NCBI GenBank assembly: GCA_029945375.1
Contig: CM057069.1
Span: forward strand, 1,116,001-1,180,000
Length of the DNA stretch: 64,000 nt
Direction of reading: 5' to 3'
From: Agaricus subrufescens
Lineage: Eukaryota > Basidiomycota > Agaricomycetes > Agaricales > Agaricaceae
In this document: piece after piece, positions 20,125 to 29,971 of the stretch
How positions within the stretch are numbered: the stretch's first letter is position 1
Layout: the number at the start of each line of letters is the position of its first letter
Notes under the pieces: generated by a model
Seen by the model: only the letters and a program-made list of their open reading frames with translations
What the model was told of the DNA's origin: nothing
Database searches by the model: none
Position numbers and translations under genes: made by a program

Positions 20125-21182
20125 GTCGAGGCTTTAGTCTCGGGGTTTTTCAAATAAAGATACTGTCTTCCGTCTTGATGATTTACGACCTCGCTCGCTG
20201 TAACCAAGTCAAAAGGACAACCCAGTAAAACTCTATATGGTACCTTCTTGACTACGTGCACCTGAAGCTGTACTGTGAGATCCCCTAAGGTAAACAGCAC
20301 ATTCTTGGCTAGACCACACGTCCGAGACACCTGCCCGTTGGCCGATTGCATGTTAATTTGCAGGCTCAGATCCCAACTGAGTTTACAGTCTGCGGCAGCC
20401 TCCCTCGACATCATCACACCTTGTGACCCGCTATCTAACAGTGCCTCTTCCTCTCGGACACCATTAATAAGTGTTGGAATGACCGTCAATTCAGCTACAT
20501 CCTTTGCTGAGAGACGATTGTGCTCTGCTATCGCAAATATCATAGTCCTCAACTCTTCTGCTGAGTATTGAGTCAACAATTGCAGTACCGGGTCTTTCCC
20601 TGTACACATATCCTCGACCCCACTAGGCTCGACTGATCCCCCAGTACTCATTAATATGTTTACATCAATGACTCTACAGGATCCGCCTTCCTCATCTTCC
20701 GAGTCGGTGTTCTCTTCCATCTCGACTGACTCCGGTACCTCTGCCACTACCTCCTCAATGACTGATACTTCACCAGTAGGTACTCTCTTTTTTGAGATGA
20801 GTCCCTTCATGGCTTCTCGCAGTCAAGGGGCCAACGCCAGAAGTTCCTTCTGCGTGATCATTATATGATTCCCTTCAAACCTCAATAAAAGTTCTGCTAT
20901 GTCCACACCCTCCTCAACTTTAGTCTGGTGCTTATATGCTGATCCCCTTTTATTCTCCTTGAAATACTTGGCAGGTAGTGGTGGCACTTCTACTACTGCT
21001 TTCAACCCTGGTACCTTTCTATAAGGAAACTTCTCGACTCTTGTAGATGAGGTCTCTTTTGCCTTGACTACTTCCTTCTTCTTATTTTTCTGCTTCTCTC
21101 CCGGGTTCTCTTTCCTAGAATCGTCCTTGGTCGCCTTAACACCTCTGAAACTAACCCGTTTTCCAGAGACCGGCTTCGTCAC
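20067..21182 (-). pseudogene. pol: Gypsy II protease and linker
   Basis: A basic linker (KDDSRKENPGEKQKNKKKEV) leads to EEEALLDSGSQGVMMSREAA at about 20410-20460, the retropepsin active-site loop with DSGS. A TGA at 20823-20825 interrupts the frame between the linker and the protease. The two sides are in the same frame, so a single base change explains it. The frame is one position off from gag. Confidence 0.75.
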
Positions 21183-21190
21183 TGGACATC

Positions 21191-22318
21191 CTAAAAAACC
21201 GAGCCCTGCTCCTTAGCGGCAGAAAGCAAACTCGATAACTTTCTCAAGAGTGCCTCCTCGCTATCATCTTCACCCTCGACTACAGTCTCGGAGTCTCCCT
21301 GTCCAGAACTACCCATTGTGTCTGGTATTTTATGCAGTAGAACCTCCATTCCAGCAATCTTCCCTTTCAAACTTTCTAGCTTGAGATCCTTTTTATTTAT
21401 CCCCTCCTCTCTTTTCAGAATAGTTGGTGGATTCTCATAAGCAGGACCTATATATCCCATATCCGGCTCCTCATCTGCCGGTTCATAAATCCAGGACGTG
21501 ACAGTCGCGGGCATAAATTTCCTAACACACTCTCGGATATTCCACCCTGCCTCCCACGGAATTGCTGCACCATTCAAGAACCAAATCTTGTTACCATCCG
21601 TCTTAATCTTTCCTTCCTTCTCATCTTGCATCTTATAAGAGCAGGTTGCCCATCTATGGTCCTCGCCACAATAGAAACATCCTTGACGACCTTCTGGTGT
21701 GTAATTGTTCTGGAAAGGTGGTCTCGGATGCGGAGGAAAGTTATCCGGCGGTCTTGATCCTTGGGTAGTGAAACTCAATCTCAATGAGTCGAGACTCCCC
21801 TGTAAACTCTTCTGCTGCATCATCCATAAATCCTTCATCACATTCATCTCTTGTCGCATTTCTTGATGGATAGCTTCTACATCTGCTGATCCCTGAACTG
21901 TGGCTGTCATCTCGTGCTTTGCCGAGCCCCTTGCCTTTGAGGCAGCTTTCTCAGCAGTCAAATCGCTAGACCTAACAAGATTTTTGCTTCCTACTAACTC
22001 CACAGCTTTCGAGATTACTTCCTTCCAATCATACGGATCCTCATTTCTAGTCTGGACATTTGAGCCAGCATTTCTCAATGTTCCATTCAGAGCTAGCCTT
22101 ATATTTAGCTGGTCCCTAAATGTCGAGTTGAGAGACAACACAAACACCTCGACTATCTCTCTATTTGAGATAAGTGCAGGAGGCTTCAAATACTTTTCAG
22201 CTATGACCTGGAATTTATGCCTGAAAGATAATAGTCGCAACTCCTCGGCCAAAGTGATAACGCGGAATCTTGAACACAAATCCTTTAAAGCTCCCACTGA
22301 GCCTGCTTCTTTTTCTAC
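21191..22318 (-). pseudogene. gag: Gypsy II gag, 5' truncated, with zinc knuckle
   Basis: Capsid-like helices (LAEELRLLSFRHKFQVIAEK, about 22190-22250) precede a Gln/Met-rich coiled segment (IHQEMRQEMNVMKDLW) and a single knuckle CFYCGEDHRWATC (CX2CX3HX4C) at about 21650-21690. The C-terminal part is acidic. The N-terminus is lost at 22318, where a LINE begins; the open minus frame beyond that point is LINE antisense. Gag stops in a run of six T (21193-21198 on the plus strand as A), and pol continues in the -1 frame. Confidence 0.75.
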
Positions 22319-23405
22319 AACGGGTGCGAAACATGTTCGCATCGAGGCACCACCTGCCTCTACACCCAAGAAACCCGCTTTAGGAAAGCATGCCCTGGCT
22401 GCTCCCGCAGCTGTTCGAGCACCTCCCAAGAGCGCTCTCAAGGCTAAGCCGGCCACTGTCCCCTCCCTCCCCAAAGCCCCAGCTCCCTCCACCGCCCCCG
22501 CTGTCTCTCGCTGTGCTCCTGCACGCAAGGGAAAGCACACTAGCCACGGCGCTTTGCGCCGCGGAGTCCTTGTCCACCCCCCGGCCGGATCTTCCATCCA
22601 AGCTATTAATATCACTCCCGATATCCTCTGGGAGTGCAACAACCATCTCCGGAATGACCTCAAGTCCGAGGTCATTCTGGAATCTTCTATCGACACGGCC
22701 GACGGCATTCACATAGCCGCCTCCCGAGTCCTCACCAAACCCGAGACCGCCTGCGTGCTCAAGCACATCCGCCGCCTCGTCGACCCCAACGGACTCGTTC
22801 CCCTCCAGTCCGCCACCCCTACTTCCACGTCATACCTTAAGGTAATCGATGTTCCAGTCATCCTGGCTCCCCCCACCTCATGGATTACCACGCAACGCGA
22901 GGCCTTCACCCTCGCCATGCACAATTCGCCTGTCGGAACCACCCTCTCCCGACACCTCAAGCACACTGTTCGCTTTATGCGGACCTCCCGCCACACTGAC
23001 ACTTGTGTTGCGTGGCTCGACATCTCTGACTCCGTCTCAGGCCGTATGGCCCGGGACTTCATTGGTAAGCACGTTCTCATTGGAAGACGGAACTGTCAAA
23101 TCCGCGGTGCTGCCCCGCGGCCCGGTTCTGCTCTGTGCACTCGTTGCCAGAGATGGGGCCACCACTCTGACGTGTGCCGTGCCAAAGGTATACGATGCCC
23201 TCACTGCGCGGGACCGCATTCTGCAGAGTCCCACATCCTGGCCGCCATCGCGATGAAGAAGAATCCGGACGACCGACACTGTGCTAACTGTGCCGCAGCA
23301 GGCAAGAAGAACAAGGCGCACTCCACAACGGACACTTCATGTCCGTTTTGGAACAATCGCTTCGATCAGGATTGGCTCAAGCGCCAGTTCCCATCGAAGA
23401 AGTAG
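22319..23405 (+). pseudogene. LINE ORF1 C-terminal two thirds (F2a)
   Basis: Open from the junction to the TAG at 23403-23405. It contains the conserved central block (INITPDILWECNNHLRND, then FMRTSRHTDTCVAWLDISDS) and three Cys/His modules (CTRCQRWGHHSDVC, CPHCAGPHSAESH, CANC...H...C), ending FDQDWLKRQFPSKK. The N-terminal ~230 residues of the family are missing. The frame runs on upstream into gypsy gag antisense by chance. Confidence 0.8.
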
Positions 23406-23796
23406 TAGGTTTCACCGCCTGTTTCGGGAGCACGCGCTGCAGGTACCCACCATCTTCCCTCGCCATCTCGTCCGCGATCACAAACCAGCTCGACAGAAAA
23501 TCAGGGCTGTATCCAAGTCTGAACGTAGGTGATTCGTGTTTGCTTGAGCCACGGCTCGCTTCGCTCGCCTCTCTTTTGGACTTATCATTTCTTTTTCATT
23601 TTTGCTATGTTTTTCTTTTCTTTCCTCGAGGCGATGTACATTCTGCTGGATACGTTTTAATCATGTTGTTTGGGGCTTAATGTTTTCACTCGGATACGCA
23701 TCATGGCATCCATATTCTTGTAGTATGCCCGAATTATCTACTCGGATGTCGTATAGCTACTTGAATAAAAGGTCCACCGAGAGGTGCCATTGATAC
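23406..23796 (+). other. F2a 3' UTR
   Basis: Non-coding, homologous to 40054-40446 and to the minus strand of 41380-41780. It contains AATAAA about 30 nt before the poly(A). Confidence 0.75.
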
Positions 23797-23821
23797 AAAA
23801 AAAAAAAAAAAAAAAAAAAAA

Positions 23822-24816
23822 GAGCGATCACAGGAGCTTCAGAAGCATTCTGAGGTGCTTTAGACTCTTCAGGAGGAATATCACTTGCAGGAGTCAAACT
23901 AGGCAGCGGAGATGGTGCAGGGAGAGGCCAGATACCACCCCCTTCATCCTGGAGAGGTGGGAAGCTGAAATGCGACAAGGGGAGCGCTGGAGAGGGCTCT
24001 GAAGCAATAGGAGTTTCGGGAGAGCTGGGAGGGCCAGCAAATGAAGGAATAGCATCGAGTTGAGCTCTAGAAGTGCCAGGGAAGTACCTTTCATCGAATT
24101 CTGCCCTTTCAGAGATGATTGAATGCTTGGTGACTGGGTTATAGAACTTCCAGCCCTTGTAGCCAGTAGGATACCCTATGAAAACGCATTTTTTGTAGTG
24201 GGGCTGAAGAGAATCGCGTTTATCTCACTGTATATGCACGTAGGCAGTGCACCCCCATACCCGGAGGTGGGAAACGTCGGGTTTTCGCTTATAGAACGCT
24301 TGGAAGGGTGTAGAACCAGGGAGAGACGACGTAGGAAGCCTATTCCATACATGCACCATAGAAGAGATGCATTCACCCCAGAAACTCGGGGGCAATTTCG
24401 ACTCAGAGAGCATGGCTGTGATCCTTTCACCCATAGTTCTGTTAGCCCTTTCAGCTAGACCGTTCTGCTGAGGCCTGTTGCGAGTAGAATGCCTCCTATC
24501 GATGCCACACTGCTCCGTGAAGGCTAGGAACACTTTAGACATGTATTCACCGCCTTTATCGTCCTGTAGAGCGCGCATTTTCACTCCTAGTTGGTTTTCA
24601 GCCCAAGATTTGTAGATTTTGAACGCTTCAAAGGCCTCAGACTTGCTTTTCAGCAGATATACGGCCCGGAAACGCGTTGCATCGTCTATAAACATTATCC
24701 AGTACTTGTAGCCTGAGTGGGAAGCAACTGGGAGCAGTCCATGAAGGTCTGAGTGCACCAGCTCGAGTGGGGATCGATTATGGCTGGTAGAGGAGGGGAA
24801 AGGAAGCGAATGCATC
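23822..24816 (-). pseudogene. pol: Copia-A integrase fragment
   Basis: On the minus strand it runs from KMHSLPFPSSTSHNRSPLEL through the DDE core (HSDLHG, QDDKGGEYM and NGLAERANRT) to WGCTAYVHIQ, and then into the Pro-rich linker between integrase and RT (PEAPVIA) at 23822. The HHCC N-terminal module is cut off by the LINE at 24817. A TGA near 24225 interrupts it. The sequence is subfamily A, unlike the neighbouring B pieces at 27901-29172. Confidence 0.8.
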
Positions 24817-24903
24817 CATCACTTCTTGACTTCTTACCACTACCTTCCTGTTTTGGAAGCCTCAGTGGTTTAGCTGTACTTGGAGCAATATACGTTCTGC
24901 ACT

Positions 24904-27473
24904 ATGGATACCCGTGAGGATTTCGATTCTGGCAACTGGGAGACCAATAGCGACGATGATTTGAAGTTGCCGCCCACAATGCGAGCTCATCAGCAAAAGG
25001 TTTGGCTACTTGAAGCTACTTGAAGCTATTTGAAGGCTACTTGAAAATTCTCAAGCAGCCCTCAAGTAGCTTCAAGTAGCTTCAAGTAGCCAAACCTTTT
25101 GCTGATGCTGCAAGTGAAGCGTTGGAGTTGGAGTTGGAGACTCCAAAGGCCGCACATATCACAAAGATGCATGCACATCTTGCAGGTAAGGGCAAGACCA
25201 AGGATGTTTCGTTCTTGGACACTGCCCCCACCATCTCCTTATCCGACTTCAATCGCGTCCTCGCGGACGCATCGGAGTCAATTTCCAGGCTCATGAAGGA
25301 GGATTCCCCCGCCCCTCAAGCCCAGACTCGCGCCAAACGCAGGCGCGGACAACCCAAGGCGCTGATCTGGCCGTCCACCCCCGTCACCCCCACCCCATTG
25401 GGCTCTCACCAGCCTGGTGGGACCGCTCAGTCGCTGCTCGAGGCTATCTCCTCACCAGCCACCCCCAAGACCCCTCATGCCGCTTCGATCTACACGCCTA
25501 CCAAGGTGCCAGGAAAGAAGCACGGACTCGCTGTGTCGCTGTCGACTGCCGCCGACATCGTCCAGCAAACTCCCCCTGACGACAACTTCATCGGCTACGC
25601 CGATGAACTGCTACGTCTTATTTTCAATATTCTTTCGAGTGGCGCTCACAAGAATATAGATTTTCAGAACATGGCTGGAGTCTGCTCATTTGAGACAGCT
25701 CTTGCTATTATCATCGGTCAGACTGGCGCGGCTTCGCCTCCCTCCCCCGCCAAACCCACCACCCCCCTCTTCCTCCCTTCTACCCCCGCCGTTCCCTCAT
25801 CGCATCCCCGGTCCCCAATGACTGAGGATGAGGTAACTACCCCAGTCCCGAAGAAAGTCCGCATCCAGTCCCCATCTGGCTCTGCACCCAAGAAACCTGC
25901 TTTAGGAAAGCGTGCCCTGGCTGCTCCCACAGCTGTTCGAGCACCTTCCAAGAGCACACTCAAGGCTAAGCCGGCCTCCGTCCCCTCCCTCCCAAAGGCC
26001 CTGGCCCCCTCTTCTGCCCCCACTGTCTCTCGTCGTGCTCCTGCACGCAAGGGCAAGCACACCAGCCACAGCGCTTCACGCTGCGGCGTTCTCGTTCATC
26101 CACCGGCCGGATCTACCATCCAAGCTATTAATATCACTCCCGACATTCTCCGGGAGTGCAACAATCATCTCCGGAATGACCTCAAGTCTGAGGTTATTCT
26201 GGAATATGTTGAATTTCAGAACATGGCAGGCGTAACCTCTTTCGAGACCGCCCTTGCTATTATCATTGGCCAGACTGGCGCCACCGCCCCCCCCTCTCCA
26301 GTCAAACCATCCACTCCCCTCCCACCTTCTACTCCGAGTGCCCCCTCTAGACCCCGGTCCCCAATGGCTGAGGTTGAGCATGAGGCTGCGGCACCTCAGC
26401 AGAAGAAAGTTCGAATCGAATCCCCCCCTTCGACCCCCAAGAAGTCCGGATTTGGAAGGACTCCAGCTGCACCTGCAGCCAAGCGAGTTCTCCCGAAACT
26501 GATCCTCAAGGCAAAGCCGGCCACCGTCCCCTCCCTCCCCAAGGCCCCGGCTCCCTCCACTGCCCCCGCTGTCTCCAAGCGTGCACCCGTGCGCAAGGGG
26601 AAGCACACATCGCACAGCACTACTCGACGAGGCATCCACATCACTCCCCCAGCCGGATCCAACATCCGTGCTATTAATATCACCCCCGGCATCCTCCGTG
26701 AGTGCAACGCCTGCCTCAAGAACGACCTCAAGTCTGAGGTCGTTCTGGAATCTTCCTCCGACACTGCCACCGGCATTCACATTGCCGCAAGCCGTGTCCT
26801 CTCCCAACCCGAGTCCGCCTTTCTGCTCAAACACATTCGCCGGCTCGTCGATCCCAATGGCCTCATCCCCCTCCAAGCCGCCACTCCCACTTCCACGTCC
26901 TATCTCAAGGTGATAGACGTACCGCTTGTCCCCGCTGAACCGGCCAGATGGCTCACAGCGCAGCGCGAGGCCTTCACCCTTGCCCTTAATGATTCCCCTG
27001 TCGGACTTTCCTTGTCCTGCGCCCTCAAACACTCCGTCCGTTTCATGCGGACATCACGCCATTCAGACACGTGCGTAGCGTGGCTGGATATCTCGGACAC
27101 CGTCTCTGGCCGCGTTGCCAGAGACTTTATTGGTAAGCAGGTCTTCATTGGAGGCCACAACTGTCAAATCCGGGGCACTGCCCCCCGGCCCGGCTCTGCC
27201 CTCTGCACTCGGTGCCAGAGGTGGGGCCACCACTCCGACATCTGCCGTTCCAAAGGCGTCTGATGCCCCCACTGCGCGGGACCACATACTGCGGAGTCCC
27301 ATGTCCAGGCCGCGATCGCGATGAAGAAGGATCCCGACGCCCGCCACTGCGCCAACTGTTCCGCAGCAAAGAAGAAGAAGACGGCGCACTCCACAACGGA
27401 CACTTCGTGTCCGTTCTGGGACAATCAGTTCGACCGGGATTGGCTCAAGTGCCAGTTCCCATCACGCAAGTAG
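24904..27473 (+). pseudogene. Chimeric LINE ORF1 with internal duplication
   Basis: It starts MDTREDFDSGNWETN. The palindrome brings in a stop. From 25122 the frame is open for 713 codons and spans the F2a/F2b junction in frame (LKSEVILE then YVEFQNMAGV at about 26205). The block FQNMAGV-SFETALAIIIGQTG therefore occurs twice. A TGA at 27261-27263 replaces the CGA of the sister copy, cutting off the second and third Cys/His modules, which continue to 27473. The duplicated organisation is not seen in other copies. Confidence 0.8.
24988..25107. repeat. 120-bp palindrome, copy 2
   Basis: It has the same 120-bp length and termini as copy 1, with four mismatches between arms. Comparison with undisturbed F2a copies (38234 and 45270) shows the empty site GCGAGCTGCAGG. 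The insertion added the palindrome and duplicated CT (24986-24987 and 25108-25109). Confidence 0.9.
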
Positions 27474-27900
27474 AGGCTTTCATCGGCCTTTTCAGGAGTT
27501 GTCGACATACGCACCCACCATTTTCCCTTATCGCTATCACGTCCGCGTCTGGCACCGCCGGCCCTCAAGCTGGTGTATCCGGGGTCGAAGTTAAGTATGA
27601 TGTTAAGCTGAGCTACGGTTCGCGTCGGGTATTTCTTCTTTTTCCCCATTATTTCTTTCTTTTTCATTTTGATATGTTTTCTTTCGTTATCATCGAGCGC
27701 TTGACCATGTCGCGCAGGATACGGTTTCTCCCCCACCCATGTACAGTCTGACTCCATGTAGCGGATTGGTGGCCGCCTTGGAAACGCGTTATGGCATCCA
27801 TTTCTTGTACGTATGCATTTTAGTATTCACATTATGTAGTAGCATACTTGAATAAAGGTCCACCGGAAGGTGCCATTGATTATAAAAAAAAAAAAAAAAA

Positions 27901-28500
27901 GAGTCACAAAGGGCTGACGCTTTGAGGACCACCATCCTACAGCAGCCCCAGACACTAGAGTCACATAACCACCTGTAGCTCGACCTGTGGCCTTGCAGCC
28001 ACCATGGGAAGCGTCAGAATAGGTGGTAAACAGCTCTCCGGAGTCACTACCTTGGTAGACAAGCTGGTAGTGCATTGTGCCTTTCAAATAACAAAGTAAA
28101 TGCTTCACAGCAAGCCAATGGGCAGGAGCAGGATTGTGGTTGAATCTCCCAAGGTAGGAGACAGCATAGGCAATGTTGGGACGAGTCATGGTGGCTAGAT
28201 ACTGCAGGGCACCTACAGCAGAGAGATAGGGAACTGACTTCATCTCAGCTTGCTCCTCAAGTGAGGGAACAATGTCCGAGAGCTCAGAGCCAGGAGGTAG
28301 AGGGTGGAAAGGGAGTTGGAATCATCCATATGGAATGTTCTAGCAGCTCCTTGATGTAGTGCTCTTGGGAGAGGAGATAGTGTGCTTAGAGCAGTCCTGC
28401 TTCACCTGAATACCTAGTAGCAGAGTGGTAGACCTGAGATCTCGAAGTTTGAAGTGGCTAGACAGCTCAGAAACAGCAGCAGAGACAGCAGCATCACAAC
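27901..28500 (-). pseudogene. pol: Copia-B RT C-terminus and RNase H fragment
   Basis: On the minus strand it runs from the SDAAVSAAVSELSS region through SVPYLSAVGALQYLATMTRP and the RNase H entry YSDASHGGCKATGRATGGY to KRQPFVTL, where the LINE poly(A) joins. RNase H is therefore incomplete. A small indel follows VSGAAVGW. It is separated from the upstream RT piece by a 40-nt LINE leader and a ~450-bp deletion. Confidence 0.8.
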
Positions 28501-28540
28501 ACTTCTTGACCTGTTACCACTACCTTCCTCTTTTGGAACC
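28501..28540 (+). repeat. Isolated LINE 5' leader (solo)
   Basis: CTTCTTGACCTGTTACCACT through TTTTGGAA, the first ~36 nt of the full-length LINEs, is present without any LINE body. Copia-B sequence lies on both sides, with about 450 bp of RT missing between. The 3' break is at the same base as in the solo at 34043-34079. Confidence 0.8.
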
Positions 28541-29172
28541 CCATTTCACCTTGAAAACCCAGCCAGAGTTGACTACCTTCTTACCAGGAGGCAGTTCAGT
28601 GAGTTCCCAAGTCCTGTTAGCCTCGAGATTGAATATCTCAGTGTTACAAGCATCGACCCAGTGTTCCCTGTCAGGGGACTGCATAGCAAGCCTGTAGGTG
28701 CGAGGATCAGCTGTAGAAACAGCCCCAGCAAACTCGACCTCATAGAAGTCAGTATCAGCTGAAAGAGCAGCTTCATCATCGTCTTCTGGGTCTCTAGCAG
28801 GCAAATTAGGTTGTCTGACTTTCCACCAGTCACCAGGGGGCTTCCGAACGCGTCCAGTGCGACGTGGCACTCTGGGAGGCTCAGGGGGCACTCCAGCAGT
28901 GGGAGGAGTCACAGGGAGCGGAATTGGAGCTTGTGGGGGCGGAGTAGCAGGGCTAGGAGGAGAAGGAGCAGTCAGAGGAGTCTCCTTTTCGAGAGGAACA
29001 GCAGGAGAACTCGGACTGGGAGGCTGAAAGCGAGCAGGGAGAGGGCTAGTATCACCCCCTTCATCTAGGAGAGGTGGCACTCCGAAATGCGACGTTGGTG
29101 GTGCAGGAGAGGGCTCAGAAACATTCTGAGACTCAGGGGAGGGGGGAGGGCCAGCAAATGACGGAACAGCAT
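28541..29172 (-). pseudogene. pol: Copia-B integrase-RT linker and RT N-terminus
   Basis: The Pro-rich linker (AVPSFAGPPPSPESQ...) leads to RRTGRVRKPPGDWWKVRQPN and the RT start PDREHWVDACNTEIF. It ends at NSGWVFKVK. The residues REHWVD and TELPP mark subfamily B. The reading is open within the fragment. Confidence 0.8.
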
Positions 29173-29971
29173 CTGAAGATAACAAGGATAGGCGTAAACG
29201 CAAACTTCCTATCCTTGATACAGGTCCTATTTTCTGGCATGAGACCGAGGATGCCCTTTATCAAAATTGCTTCGAAGCTGACAAATGGGCCGGCTTGGTG
29301 CCAGAGGTGGGGCCGCCACGCTGATGTATGCCGGTCCAAAGGCATACGCTGTCCTCACTGCACGGGCCCGCACTCGGCCGACTCGCATATCCAGGCATCC
29401 ATAGCGATGAAGAGGAATCCGGACGACTGACACTGCGCCAACTGCTCTGCAGCGAAGAAGAAGAATTCGGCGCACTCCACAACGGACACTTCGTGTCCGT
29501 TCTGGAATAATCGCTTCGATTGGGATTGGCTGCGGTGCCAGTTCCCATCCAAGAAGTAGTAGGAGTCACATCTTATTTCAGGAGCGCGCGCTGTTCGGTA
29601 CCCATCATTTCCCCTTTGCTACCTCGTCTGTGATCGTGAACCGGCCTGTCTTGAAAATCGGGGCTGTATCCAAGTTTATATGTAGGTGGTATGTGTTTGC
29701 TGAGCCAAGGCTCGTTTCGCCCATCTTATTATGTATGGACTTATCATTTCTTTTCCTTTATGATTTGTTTTTTCTTTTCTCTCCTCGAGGCGATGTCTTT
29801 TCCGCTGGATACGTATAATTTTTGTTGCTCGGGGCTTAATTTTTTTCAACTTTGGATACGCGTCATGGCATCCTTATTCTTGTAGTATGCCCAGATTATC
29901 TACCTGGATGTCATATAGCTACTTGAATAGAAGGTCCACCGAGAGGTGCCGTTGATACAAAAAAAAAAAAA
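29173..29971 (+). mobile_element. LINE chimera: ORF2 tail joined to ORF1 C-terminus
   Basis: 29173-29296 matches the ORF2 C-terminal coding region at 36240-36352 of the minus-strand LINE (DNKDRRKRKLPILDTGP...). It is followed by the F2a ORF1 zinc modules (CQRWGRHADVCRSKG, CPHCTGPHSADSH) from about 29297, then the F2a 3' UTR and poly(A) at 29959-29971. ORF2 lies upstream of ORF1, the reverse of LINE order, so this is a junction of two RNAs. A TGA at 29428-29430 interrupts the ORF1 part. Confidence 0.75.

Larger units (their letters stand above)
13337..22318 (-). mobile_element. Ty3/gypsy element II with antisense gene
   Basis: In minus orientation the order is gag (truncated at 22318), protease, RT, RNase H, integrase, then a convergent plus-strand gene (14044-15654), polypurine tract and LTR. 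The RT has the YIDDVPIRGP box seen in many basidiomycete gypsy elements. The 5' end is lost at a junction with a 5'-truncated LINE. A solo LTR interrupts pol at 17428-17996. When it is removed, RNase H and integrase fall in one frame. Decay is mostly by TGA codons, with about three frameshifts. Confidence 0.85.
22319..23821 (+). mobile_element. 5'-truncated ORF1-only LINE, family F2a
   Basis: It starts inside ORF1, has the complete ORF1 C-terminus and 3' UTR, an AATAAA at about 23765 and poly(A) at 23797-23821. The end GAGGTGCCATTGATACAAAA is the shared LINE 3' tail. The left flank is gypsy II gag and the right flank is copia A integrase, so the flanks do not match and no target duplication is present. 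A deletion or recombination after insertion is likely. Confidence 0.8.
24817..27900 (+). mobile_element. Chimeric ORF1-only LINE (F2a 5' part, F2b 3' part)
   Basis: The full leader (CTTCTTGACTTCTTACCACT) starts at about 24821. ORF1 begins at 24904. A 120-bp palindrome (24988-25107) interrupts codon 28. At about 26205 the sequence jumps from the F2a central block back to the N-terminal third of F2b, so part of ORF1 is present twice. The 3' UTR and tail are F2b-like (AATAAA near 27852, poly(A) at 27884-27900). Left and right flanks are different copia segments, so no target duplication is seen. Confidence 0.8.

Noticed and set aside
15724..22318. Plus-strand reading frames across the gypsy II pol region
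   Set aside because: They are antisense shadows of RT, protease and gag; none shows introns, a start context or a domain, unlike the genes at 10973 and 14044.
24817..24860. Spliced-leader trans-splicing as the source of the shared LINE leader
   Set aside because: Homology between families continues past the leader into the 5' UTR (CTCAGTGGTTTAGCTG), so common descent explains it without trans-splicing.
24817..24904. HDV-like self-cleaving ribozyme in the LINE leader
   Set aside because: Only a bulged hairpin is visible; I could not lay out the double-pseudoknot pairing by eye.
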